Positions 1 through 6,800 of a stretch of DNA of 10,917 nucleotides are shown here, piece after piece (within the stretch, counting starts at the first letter, position 1; each line of letters begins with the position of its first letter). The translations under genes were made by a program, and so were the position numbers. The notes under the pieces were generated by a model. It searched no databases. It was not told where the DNA came from and saw only the letters and a program-made list of their open reading frames with translations. The DNA comes from Muribaculaceae bacterium (GTDB lineage Bacteria; Bacteroidota; Bacteroidia; Bacteroidales; Muribaculaceae): assembly GCA_017557665.1 (NCBI GenBank), contig JAFYYI010000023.1, forward strand, positions 1 to 10,917. The letters run 5' to 3'.

Positions 1-2313
1 ATAGTAATGGTTTTCCCCGACGCCTCCTCCCATGGTAAACCCTGTGAGTTGAGCCATCGACATACAGGAATGGATGGTACCTTGGTTGAGGCCCACCAAC
101 CCGCCGAGGACCATAGTTTCGTTCCCGCTCTCATTGCTAGTCATGAGCCTTCCCGCCGCTTCGCTGTTGTAGAGCACGCCACCCTGTGCAAGCGTGTCGA
201 TGATGATGCCATAGTGGATCAGAGTGCCCTCATTCTTCTTGGCGCGGAACTCACAATCGAGCACGAACACGTCGTGCACCGTGCCGCCCACCGTGCCGAA
301 CATGCCGGGATAGACCACCACGTTCTTGTCGTGTTTATAGAACTTGGAGGCGTTGTTCTTCAAGCCCGTGATGACATGGCCGTTGCCGTCGAAGGTGCCC
401 GTATAGGTGACGCCGTTGCCACCAATCGGGATCCAGTTGTGCGCACTCATGTCGAGGTCGGCGGTGAGAATGGCGTTGGCGTTGGGATGTGGAACAACAC
501 CGTCGGTTGGATTACCATTGGCATCAGGTCCGTAGCCTTCACGCCCGTTCACCCAGCTGATGAACCAAGCTAAGTCTTCGGGCGAGCCAAGCGGAATCGG
601 GTCCGCGTTTTCGTTGAATGAGTCAGGCTTTGATGTGACGATCTCCGTCCACACGTCGCCTTTTACGGCTGTGGTGGGGATGGGAAACGAACCGATGGGA
701 TTCAAGGTATCTCCGTTAGGGAAGATGAGCGACAAAGGGCCGTTGGTGGGTAGTCCATCGCCCCAAACACCTTCCTGGACAACCAATGGGATCAGGATGA
801 CAATCTTTTTTCCATGCGGCTGGTTCGGATCGTTGTTTACCAAGCCGCACCACATTTCACTGAAATCAAACCCTGTTATGCGAATCAGATCGTTGAGGAT
901 GACGACAGCATCCTTTAATGTGTCGGATGGGTTGGTGTCAAAATAGTATTCGGTAGGTGTGAATTGGTTGTCTACTCCTGTGCAACGATATGTATAAACC
1001 ATAATACTGTCTTGATTTGCCCCTTCCGGCAGCGTGAAGTTGGGAGATATCTGATCCTGAATAATGGTTTGCATGTCCATCTGAACAGCAACAGAGGCGA
1101 TGCTGTTGGCAATCGTGGTGAAAACCTGAGAGAGTTGCGATGCGTTGCTGGCGGACAGGTAAAAACCGTTGTTGTGGTGCCCAGCATTATGCGGTTGCGT
1201 GGTTTGCAGGCTCCAGCCATTATCCAGGTTGCTGATGTAAACCGTGTCGGTTTTATTCTCACCATTTTCTTGATAGTTACCCGGCGTCGTAGTGAAATAA
1301 TAGTTACTGGAAACAAAGTGCATAAGACAATTGGCCGCTTGGATTCCCGTTCTCCATTGGTTGTTGTTTAACGAAGTTTGATAAGCCGCGTCAGGAGTGG
1401 CACCTGAGAAGATGCCCACAGAAAAAATCTTGGCTCCTGCTGTTTTCAACAGATTGGCTTGTTTTACGGTAGCATCGGCCGTTGACTTGTTGTTGTAATT
1501 GCCCCATTCAGTAAAATAATCAGTATTGGATGACAATCCGGGATAGCCATCGGTGAAGAAAACCACTACTTGCATTCGAGGTTGCCAGTCAGGCTCCTCG
1601 TCTGTCCCAGCATTATAATCGGGCTGCAATCGTTTGTCCAATATGTTGTAGGCCATCTCCAAGCCATATTGCATCAATGTACCACCTCGGGCGGATATGT
1701 TCTGGATGGCCGATGTAAGGCCGCTGTTGACCGAGCCATTGTTGTTTGCCAACAGCAATGCGTTCTGGTAGTGCGTGGGCGTGATATTTTGGTAATTGAC
1801 CTCCGTGGGAGTAAGAATCTCTGTGTTGTAATAGGCTTGAATGCCCCCAGCCGATTGATTGCCCATAGCAAACCCAACAATGGCAACCTTGTGGTCCACA
1901 TTGTGTTCACATGCGTTTTCCTGTACGTTCTGAACGAAAGCAGTTACTGCATTTCTCAAAGCCTGAAGCTTGGTTTGGGTTCCAGAGAAGTTTTGACCCA
2001 TTGACCCTGACTGGTCAACCACAATGACGATATCAGTGGGAACCACTGCGCTGACAACAACCGAACTTCCAGTCACAAAGGCTTCCAAGGTAACCACACC
2101 TTCATCACCTTTGTCAGGATCTTTTGGCGTCCATTCCTTACTCATGTGAAGGCCATTGGTAGACGTTTGGGCATCAACCGTAGTAATTGCAAAAAGGCAG
2201 GCAATTAATATTAATAAGGTGCAGAGTGGCCTGCCAGACAAAATAGTTTTCCGTAAGACAATCGTCAAAGAGGGGCACATTAAAAGGACGCCCTGATTGG
2301 TAAATTTTTCCAT
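1..2313 (-). CDS. Secreted VWA-domain protein with GLUG repeats (partial, C-terminus beyond left edge)
   Basis: The minus-strand frame is open without a stop from an ATG at 2313 to base 1, giving 771 codons. A basic n-region and a hydrophobic stretch (about residues 29-46) end in VDA|QT, a likely signal peptidase I site near residue 48. LIAC (36-39) resembles a lipobox, but the hydrophobic run continues past it. ATG codon 12 (2280) is an equally good start and would leave a more normal signal peptide. Residues about 93-410 form a VWA domain with a complete MIDAS: DQSGSMG (D100, S102, S104), T212 in RGGTLMQYG and D255 in FFTDG. Residues about 590 onward show the lead-in typical of GLUG proteins (GTFDGNGHVITGL) and a GLUG motif (GGLVGLNQGTIHSC). 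VWA domains bind ligands through a metal ion, so a surface adhesion role is likely. A T9SS sorting domain may follow outside the window; that is inference. Confidence 0.88.
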   Translation of the reverse strand, partial: MEKFTNQGVLLMCPSLTIVLRKTILSGRPLCTLLILIACLFAITTVDAQTSTNGLHMSKEWTPKDPDKGDEGVVTLEAFVTGSSVVVSAVVPTDIVIVVDQSGSMGQNFSGTQTKLQALRNAVTAFVQNVQENACEHNVDHKVAIVGFAMGNQSAGGIQAYYNTEILTPTEVNYQNITPTHYQNALLLANNNGSVNSGLTSAIQNISARGGTLMQYGLEMAYNILDKRLQPDYNAGTDEEPDWQPRMQVVVFFTDGYPGLSSNTDYFTEWGNYNNKSTADATVKQANLLKTAGAKIFSVGIFSGATPDAAYQTSLNNNQWRTGIQAANCLMHFVSSNYYFTTTPGNYQENGENKTDTVYISNLDNGWSLQTTQPHNAGHHNNGFYLSASNASQLSQVFTTIANSIASVAVQMDMQTIIQDQISPNFTLPEGANQDSIMVYTYRCTGVDNQFTPTEYYFDTNPSDTLKDAVVILNDLIRITGFDFSEMWCGLVNNDPNQPHGKKIVILIPLVVQEGVWGDGLPTNGPLSLIFPNGDTLNPIGSFPIPTTAVKGDVWTEIVTSKPDSFNENADPIPLGSPEDLAWFISWVNGREGYGPDANGNPTDGVVPHPNANAILTADLDMSAHNWIPIGGNGVTYTGTFDGNGHVITGLKNNASKFYKHDKNVVVYPGMFGTVGGTVHDVFVLDCEFRAKKNEGTLIHYGIIIDTLAQGGVLYNSEAAGRLMTSNESGNETMVLGGLVGLNQGTIHSCMSMAQLTGFTMGGGVGENHYY

Positions 2314-2446
2314 TTTCTTTTTTTGTACACTTAATGATAATAACGACTATTCTATTCTCCTTTTATTAAAATTGCTAGAATATTGTATAACAAATCTTTA
2401 TATTGTTTTTTTTGAAAAATAAATAAAAAACCGCAATCGTTTTCGA

Positions 2447-2471
2447 ATGCAAAAATAGTCATTTTTTGCAT
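2447..2471. promoter_or_regulatory. Dyad across the VWA-gene -7 element (candidate operator)
   Basis: ATGCAAAAA (2447-2455) and TTTTTGCAT (2463-2471) are perfect 9-base inverted arms around a 7-base centre. The left arm covers most of the -7 element and the right arm lies in the promoter spacer, so a dimeric protein bound here would block RNA polymerase. The AT-rich background raises the chance of an accidental palindrome, and no binding protein is identified. Confidence 0.35.
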
Positions 2472-2479
2472 ATATACAA
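2450..2479 (-). promoter_or_regulatory. Bacteroidota-type promoter of the VWA gene
   Basis: On the minus strand a TATTTTTG at 2457-2450 matches the Bacteroidota -7 consensus TAnnTTTG exactly. A TTG (within ATTG) at 2479-2477 sits 19 bases upstream, the expected spacing for the -33 element TTTG. Transcription would start near 2444, leaving a leader of about 130 bases before the ATG at 2313. No Shine-Dalgarno sequence is seen before either candidate ATG, as is usual in this phylum. Confidence 0.55.
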
Positions 2480-2501
2480 TTGTTTATGCAGATTATTTAT
2501 T

Positions 2502-2527
2502 AAATTATGCCGTTAATTGCATAATTT
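2502..2527. other. Second dyad: weak terminator or upstream regulatory site
   Basis: AAATTATGC (2502-2510) and GCATAATTT (2519-2527) are perfect 9-base inverted arms with an 8-base loop. It lies 15 bases past the stop of the 68-residue small membrane protein, so it could end that leftward operon, but no U-tract follows on the minus strand. It also lies 22 bases upstream of the -33 element of the VWA gene, so it could be a regulator site. Sequence alone does not decide. Confidence 0.35.
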
Positions 2528-2541
2528 GGAAGCGTACAATG

Positions 2542-2748
2542 CTAGAAATGATCATCATCCTGCTTTACACGGTAAATCACGAACACTAACAGGACGATGC
2601 ACATAGCGGCAATCCACACGGCATCAGAGGCATTGGCGAGTCCCTTGCCGAAACCCTTAGCCCTTTCACCGGCTTCCGACTCTCCGCAGGCAGAAAGTAT
2701 CAGTAACCACGAAAAGCCACAGGCCTTTTGTTTCACGTCCGCCCTCAT
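2542..2748 (-). CDS. Small putative lipoprotein/membrane protein, 68 residues, unknown family
   Basis: I do not recognise a family. The N-terminus (KQKACGFSWLLILSAC) reads as a short basic region and hydrophobic core ending in a good lipobox, LSAC, with Cys21 as the acylation site. A polar Gly/Glu/Lys-rich stretch (22-42) follows, then one hydrophobic span (about 43-59) and a charged tail RVKQDDDHF. A lipoprotein with an extra membrane span would be anchored twice, probably in the inner membrane. Its ATG overlaps the stop of the upstream small gene as ATGA (2748-2745), which points to translational coupling and a shared function. The antisense frame over the same bases lacks any such membrane-protein logic. 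Confidence 0.6.
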   Translation of the reverse strand: MRADVKQKACGFSWLLILSACGESEAGERAKGFGKGLANASDAVWIAAMCIVLLVFVIYRVKQDDDHF

Positions 2749-2999
2749 AGTGGTTCGTGGGGGTTGCTCTTATTCTTGTCTTTCTTTTTTGGGTCGATTG
2801 TCAGAAAGGCCACAAACAAGACAACGACAGCCAAGGCAATGAGACCAAAAATGGCATGAGCGCTAAAGAAAGACGCGGTTGTTTCCAAAGGGGAAACACA
2901 CGAAAAGGCTCGTGCACTACACGTCCCTTCGTAGGGAACGACAAACGGCAAAGCAACTAACATTAAACACTTAATAAGTTTAAGAAGAGAATTTTCCAT
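2745..2999 (-). CDS. Small exported single-span membrane protein, 84 residues, unknown family
   Basis: I do not recognise a family. A lysine-containing start (MENSLLKLIKC) leads into a hydrophobic segment (about 8-22) that looks like a signal peptide. A short region with two cysteines (27 and 34) follows, then a strong transmembrane span (about 48-68, FGLIALAVVVLFVAFLTI) and a lysine-rich tail (DPKKKDKNK). By the positive-inside rule the tail is cytoplasmic and the cysteine segment extracytoplasmic. This is the first gene of a two-gene leftward unit; its stop overlaps the start of the 68-residue partner by four bases. A -7 promoter element lies about 70 bases upstream. Both partners share the plan export signal, short ectodomain, one span, charged tail, so they may form a hetero-oligomer. 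That last point is inference. Confidence 0.6.
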   Translation of the reverse strand: MENSLLKLIKCLMLVALPFVVPYEGTCSARAFSCVSPLETTASFFSAHAIFGLIALAVVVLFVAFLTIDPKKKDKNKSNPHEPL

Positions 3000-3070
3000 G
3001 AACCTCGATTTTTATGCTGTAAACGAATAATTTGTCAATTTATTGTAATTATTTTATATTCAGTTAATTC

Positions 3071-3078
3071 CAAATCTA
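3071..3078 (-). promoter_or_regulatory. -7 element for the small membrane protein pair
   Basis: On the minus strand TAGATTTG matches the Bacteroidota -7 consensus TAnnTTTG exactly. The nearest TTTG upstream (3106-3103) is 24 bases away instead of the usual 19-21, so the -33 half is poor. A start near 3065 would give a leader of about 65 bases before the ATG at 2999. Confidence 0.35.
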
Positions 3079-3201
3079 CAATGCCATATATATATCTTAT
3101 ATCAAATAATAATTGACATTTTGTCACTATTTATAGTCTACTAACGAATTAATTATTGCCTTTATTGCACAAAAAAAGAATAAAAAAAACCAAAATAGAA
3201 C

Positions 3202-3232
3202 TTTAAAAAAAAACTGATATACTATATTTTTG
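3202..3232 (+). promoter_or_regulatory. Bacteroidota-type promoter for the regulator unit
   Basis: TATTTTTG at 3225-3232 is an exact TAnnTTTG -7 element. TTTA at 3202-3205, 19 bases upstream, matches three of four bases of the -33 element. Transcription would begin near 3239, leaving a leader of about 175 bases before the regulator's ATG at 3414. Confidence 0.5.
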
Positions 3233-3252
3233 CAGAAAATTGGAACTTTAGG

Positions 3253-3351
3253 ATGGAATCGGATTCGTTTCTAGCAAAAGAGATGGGAAAATGCTTTGAT
3301 TCTTTTTTATCAAAGAGTGTCTCTTTTTATGAAATGGTGCAATTTTTGTAA
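3253..3351 (+). CDS. Possible 32-residue leader peptide/small ORF
   Basis: An ATG at 3253, about 14 bases after the predicted transcription start, opens 32 codons ending at TAA (3349-3351), ahead of the XRE gene and in its transcript. The peptide (MESDSFLAKEMGKCFDSFLS...) has no membrane span and no recognised motif. A stem-loop lies inside it, so its translation would change leader folding. With this AT content a 32-codon frame can arise by chance. Confidence 0.2.
   Translation: MESDSFLAKEMGKCFDSFLSKSVSFYEMVQFL
3276..3327 (+). other. Nested stem-loops in the leader of the regulator gene
   Basis: AAAAGAGA (3276-3283) pairs with TCTCTTTT (3320-3327). Inside it, CTTTGAT (3294-3300) pairs with ATCAAAG (3309-3315) around an 8-base loop. 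The two helices are joined by an asymmetric internal loop (10 and 4 bases). The element lies between the predicted promoter and the ATG at 3414. It could be a translational or attenuation control; it matches no riboswitch I know, and the A/U-rich stems are weak. Confidence 0.3.
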
Positions 3352-3413
3352 ACGAGCATTCAAGAATTATTCGCAAACTATTGTGTAACGAATGGAATAA
3401 ATCTATTTGTAAT

Positions 3414-3734
3414 ATGGAGCTAAAATTAAGAGAGATTCGCGAACAAAGACATTTAAGTCAGGAGGATACTGCCGAGAGAATGCATATCAGCCAGTCCGCT
3501 TACGCTCGGTTTGAATTGTCGAAAACAAAAGTCGATTTGGAACGCCTTGAGAGTTTTGCAGAAGCGATGGGCATGTCGCTTATCGATGTATTGACGTATC
3601 CTGCTCATCAGGTGGTTTACAACGAAACCAACGAATTGGACATGAAGGCTACCGAAATGACAATACAGATTGCGGTTAAGGATCCTCAAAAGCTGCAGAT
3701 TCTCGAATTGTTGTTGGGGAATCAGACCCACTAA
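3414..3734 (+). CDS. XRE/Cro-family helix-turn-helix regulator, 106 residues
   Basis: This is a cytoplasmic DNA-binding protein of the HTH_3 (Cro/CI) type. Residues 1-62 carry the fold: first helix LKLREIREQRHL, HTH helix 2 SQEDTAERM, recognition helix ISQSAYARFE, then a helix rich in Leu (LERLESFAEAM) and SLIDVLTYP. About 45 C-terminal residues follow, ending in a short hydrophobic segment (PQKLQILELLLGN). Similar tails occur in many Bacteroidota XRE proteins and may serve in oligomerisation; that is recalled family knowledge. The ATG at 3414 is chosen because the HTH begins right there; an in-frame TTG at 3381 would add 11 residues. A Bacteroidota promoter lies about 190 bases upstream, with a structured leader. 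The gene is divergent from the small membrane protein pair and convergent with the giant adhesin. Its targets are unknown; dyads near 2447-2527 are candidates. Confidence 0.88.
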   Translation: MELKLREIREQRHLSQEDTAERMHISQSAYARFELSKTKVDLERLESFAEAMGMSLIDVLTYPAHQVVYNETNELDMKATEMTIQIAVKDPQKLQILELLLGNQTH

Positions 3735-3758
3735 CATTGGGGCAGTCGTACTATCAAT

Positions 3759-3791
3759 AAAAAAAGGAAGGTGACCCTTCGATCACCCTCC
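3759..3791 (-). terminator. Rho-independent terminator for the adhesin gene (distal)
   Basis: Read leftward, GGAGGGTGA (3791-3783) pairs with TCACCTTCC (3774-3766) over 9 bases with one A-C mismatch and an 8-base loop. Seven U residues (3765-3759) follow at once. This is a classical intrinsic terminator about 110 bases past the adhesin stop. On the plus strand no U-tract follows, so it is not clearly the terminator of the regulator gene. Confidence 0.65.
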
Positions 3792-3795
3792 TAAT

Positions 3796-3813
3796 GGAAT
3801 TGAACGCAATTCC
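3796..3813. other. Small perfect hairpin between convergent genes
   Basis: GGAATTG (3796-3802) and CAATTCC (3807-3813) pair perfectly around the loop AACG. There is no U-tract on either side. It may stabilise mRNA 3' ends or be incidental. Confidence 0.4.
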
Positions 3814-3849
3814 GCTCCAAAATGAGATTCACCAAATCAGTTAGTTATT

Positions 3850-3893
3850 AAAAAATTTTGTAGAGACGCCGTGTTACCATGGCGTCTCTACAA
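3850..3893 (-). terminator. REP-like palindrome acting as proximal terminator of the adhesin gene
   Basis: TTGTAGAGACGCC (3858-3870) and GGCGTCTCTACAA (3881-3893) form a perfect 13-bp stem. On the plus-strand RNA three more pairs, one a G-U wobble, close a TTAC loop; on the minus strand one of these is an A-C mismatch. Read leftward, two A then six U (3855-3850) follow, starting 7 bases after the adhesin stop codon. The GTAGAGACG...CGTCTCTAC pattern resembles palindromic repeats I recall as dispersed in Bacteroidota and Cyanobacteria genomes, so it may be a REP-type element used as a terminator. Confidence 0.6.
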
Positions 3894-3899
3894 TTTCAT

Positions 3900-6800
3900 T
3901 TATCTGACCACGGTCACACGATGTGTGCTGACACCGTTGGCGGTGGCAACGCGGACCACATACACGCCGGCATTGTATTGCGACATGTTGAGGATCACTT
4001 GGTCGCCGCTCACCTCAGCGTCGTAGACCACCTGACCGAGGACGCTCACCACAGTGATGTGGCGCATATCGGCGGCCTGGATGGTGACGTTGCTGTTGGT
4101 CGGGTTCGGGTACAGAGCCACGTTGTTGAGCTCGTCGATGCCGGTAACCTCGGCAGTGACGTAGTTCACGTCAGGATTGACGCCACTCACAGCAGGTTCT
4201 GATTCGCACTCACCGTAGTCGGCACGCACCTGATAGTAGTAGGTACCAACCTCAGGCGTGTCGATGTACTCGTAGTAGGTCTGGCCTTCAACGGCGGGCA
4301 CCTCGGCGATCAGCTCGTAGGTGGCGTTGTCGGCAGAACGGTATACGTTGTACTTCACAATGCCATCACGATTCTTGCCGGCTATGCTCAGTTCGACGTC
4401 GTCAATCCAAATCTCATACATGTCATAGTCCTGATGGTGGAAGGCAATCCACACATTTTGGCCGGCATAGGCGCTCAGGTCGACTATGTGTTGACGCCAG
4501 TTTTCATAACGGTTGCCGTCATGACGAACTTCAGCGTTAGCACCGCTCTTAGCGCCTGTATGCGACCAAACCATAGTAAAGTCGCTTGCAACAGGATTGT
4601 CGGCTGTAGCAACACAGACTTCAATATGGTCAGGATACGAATCGTTGGCGTTATCTGCCCAGAAGGTCAAGGTAGAACCATTGACGATGGCATACTTCTG
4701 AGGCGTGACAAGGTAGTTGTCGGCATTGTATGGGCCATCATAGTCGATAAACGACTGTGAGTACACGAAGTAGTTACCGCCATGTGCAAGACCGGAATAG
4801 TCGTAGCCTGAGGCGTTAACACTATTGGCGCTGTTGACCCAGTTGAGGCCATCACCGTCGTTGTCGATAGTAGTCCAACCTTCGAAGCCATTCTCGAAAC
4901 CAAATGTGAAGGTATCACCTTCGGTGGGTTGCGGTTCAGGTTCTTGTTCACCCCAATAAATCTTCACCTGGTCGGTCTCATTGAGAGCCTCGGCATAGAT
5001 GGGAGCGCCAGGATTGCAAGCAACTTGAGGATTGAACTCAACGCACTCTTCACAGCTCATGGCATAGTAGAAGTTGTTGTCGGGCAGCACAGCCGTACCG
5101 TCGTACACCATGCGAACGCACACGTTCTCACCTTCGCCTTCGTAGGTATAGGTGTTCGTCGGGGCAGGCACAAAGGCTTCCCATTCGCCGTCCACGAAAA
5201 TCATGGCGCCAAGGATATTGCCAACTGGTTCAGGAGGTGTTTGGCCATCAAACGGAACGAAGAACGAGGTGACTTCGCCAGGCGTGTTCATCAGCATGGT
5301 GGTAGCACCTGTCTGCGTGTTCACGGTGTAAAGTGCACAATCGCTAATGTCACTGATCTGGAACCAGTACAACGTTTCGGTATTGTGGTCAAAATTCATG
5401 CACTGCACATAGTTGACAGCATGGCCGGTATTGCCAAGTTGCGTCTTAGTCGCAGTGGCAAGATCAATACTGTAGAAGTTGCCGTCTGTAATACTTATGC
5501 CATAGGCATTGCCTTGCAGGTCGATAGCAAAGGCCATGATACTCACGCCAAGACCACCAATAGGAGTCTTATTACCCGTAGCGAGGTCTATGGTGACCAG
5601 CTGCGAGTTGCCCGTACTGCTGTTGTCGATACCGTACATGGTATTGTCAGCATAATTGAAGGCCATTTCGGTCATTGCAGTATAGCTAGTCGAATGCTGT
5701 TCGACAATGGCACCCGTCTCATAGTTGATCTTGAAGAATACGCCGTCAGCGTTGTAGCCGTAGAAGAAGCCGCCGGCATAGTCGCCACCACGATTCACAT
5801 TGACTGAAGCAATATTGTTCACAGTGGCAGGAGCATCAACGTCGAAACTCACATAAGCGTTTGGCCAGGTCATATTATAGACGCAGTTGGCATAGCCGGT
5901 TGCTCCACGGAACAAACCACTCTGGGCGGGCTTGTAGTATGCGTTACCAACATGAGGAGCTGTGCCCGTGGCGTTGGGAACGGCAGTCGGTACAATTTCT
6001 TCAAAGCGGCAATCGCTGTTGTCGACAACGGAATTGCTGCCGGCGACACCATAAACTTTGCCGTTATCGGTGATAACTACATCGACACCGTCGTTGTTGC
6101 CATATCTGGTGACAGTGAACTCATAGGTCTTGCCAGCCTCAAAGACATAGTCGTTTTGGCGGCCACCCACATTGCCATTGGCAGCAGCAATCCAGATACG
6201 GTCGCCTGGCGTTGGGTTGGTGATACACCAATCGTAGGTGCCGGCGGGGATGGTGATGCTGATGCTATTGTTTAAGACGATGTTTTGCGTCGAACAGTTA
6301 CCATCGGCATTCTCCGGAATCTTATACTCGAACTCGGCATAGATGGCCTCGTTGCCGCTGCAGTTCAGGCTCAAGGCACCCGTCTCAGGGATGGTAGAGC
6401 CATAAGCGTTGGCGTCGGCATCAAGCAACATCTGGTAGCCGGAACCATCACCCCAGTTGTCACCTGCGGTCAGGATGACGGTCACGTCGCCGGTCGGAGG
6501 TGTCGGAGGATTCGGGCCTTCGCCGCCTTCAGGATACGTCCAGCTGACGGTGTTGCCATCAACGGTCACACCGTCAACGGTGCCAGCATAGTTAGAGCAT
6601 GGCTCGTATTGCCACTCAACCTCTGTATAAGCGCTCATGCCAGTGCTGTAAACAGCGGCCACCTTGCAAATGTAGGTCTCGCCTTCCACCAGCTGGTCGG
6701 TAGCGACCTGGCAGAATGGATGTACAGTGTTGGCGTTGAAGATAGGCTCGTGGTCGATGCTTTCGCACATCACCTTATAGTATTCAAGATGACGCTCTCC

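Larger units (their letters stand above)
3000..3252. other. AT-rich divergent intergenic region
   Basis: This stretch separates the leftward small-membrane-protein pair from the rightward regulator unit. It is strongly AT-rich with A-tracts (around 3171-3218) and TATA runs (around 3086-3100). Apart from one -7 element in each direction I see no gene, RNA or strong repeat in it. Confidence 0.7.

Noticed and set aside
7..2004. Plus-strand frames of 128-188 codons over the left part of the window
   Set aside because: They are antisense to the VWA-GLUG gene, which has a signal peptide, full MIDAS motif and GLUG repeats in one uninterrupted frame.
2195..2208. LIAC in the VWA protein as a lipoprotein cleavage site
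   Set aside because: The hydrophobic core continues beyond the cysteine and a better signal peptidase I site (VDA before Gln) follows, so a Sec/SPI signal peptide is favoured.
2597..2960. Plus-strand frames of 81 and 67 codons opposite the small membrane proteins
   Set aside because: They show no export signal, span or motif, while the minus-strand frames show coherent membrane-protein design and an ATGA overlap. A real antisense gene is not fully excluded.
3381..3413. TTG at 3381 as the start of the XRE regulator
   Set aside because: The ATG at 3414 places the HTH domain directly at the N-terminus as usual for the family; the extra 11 residues add nothing recognisable.
4929..5807. A 292-codon open frame on the plus strand, and a similar one at 6285-7067
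   Set aside because: Both lie wholly opposite good adhesin domains (propeller-like region, DUF2436 and third J domain) and carry no motif of their own.
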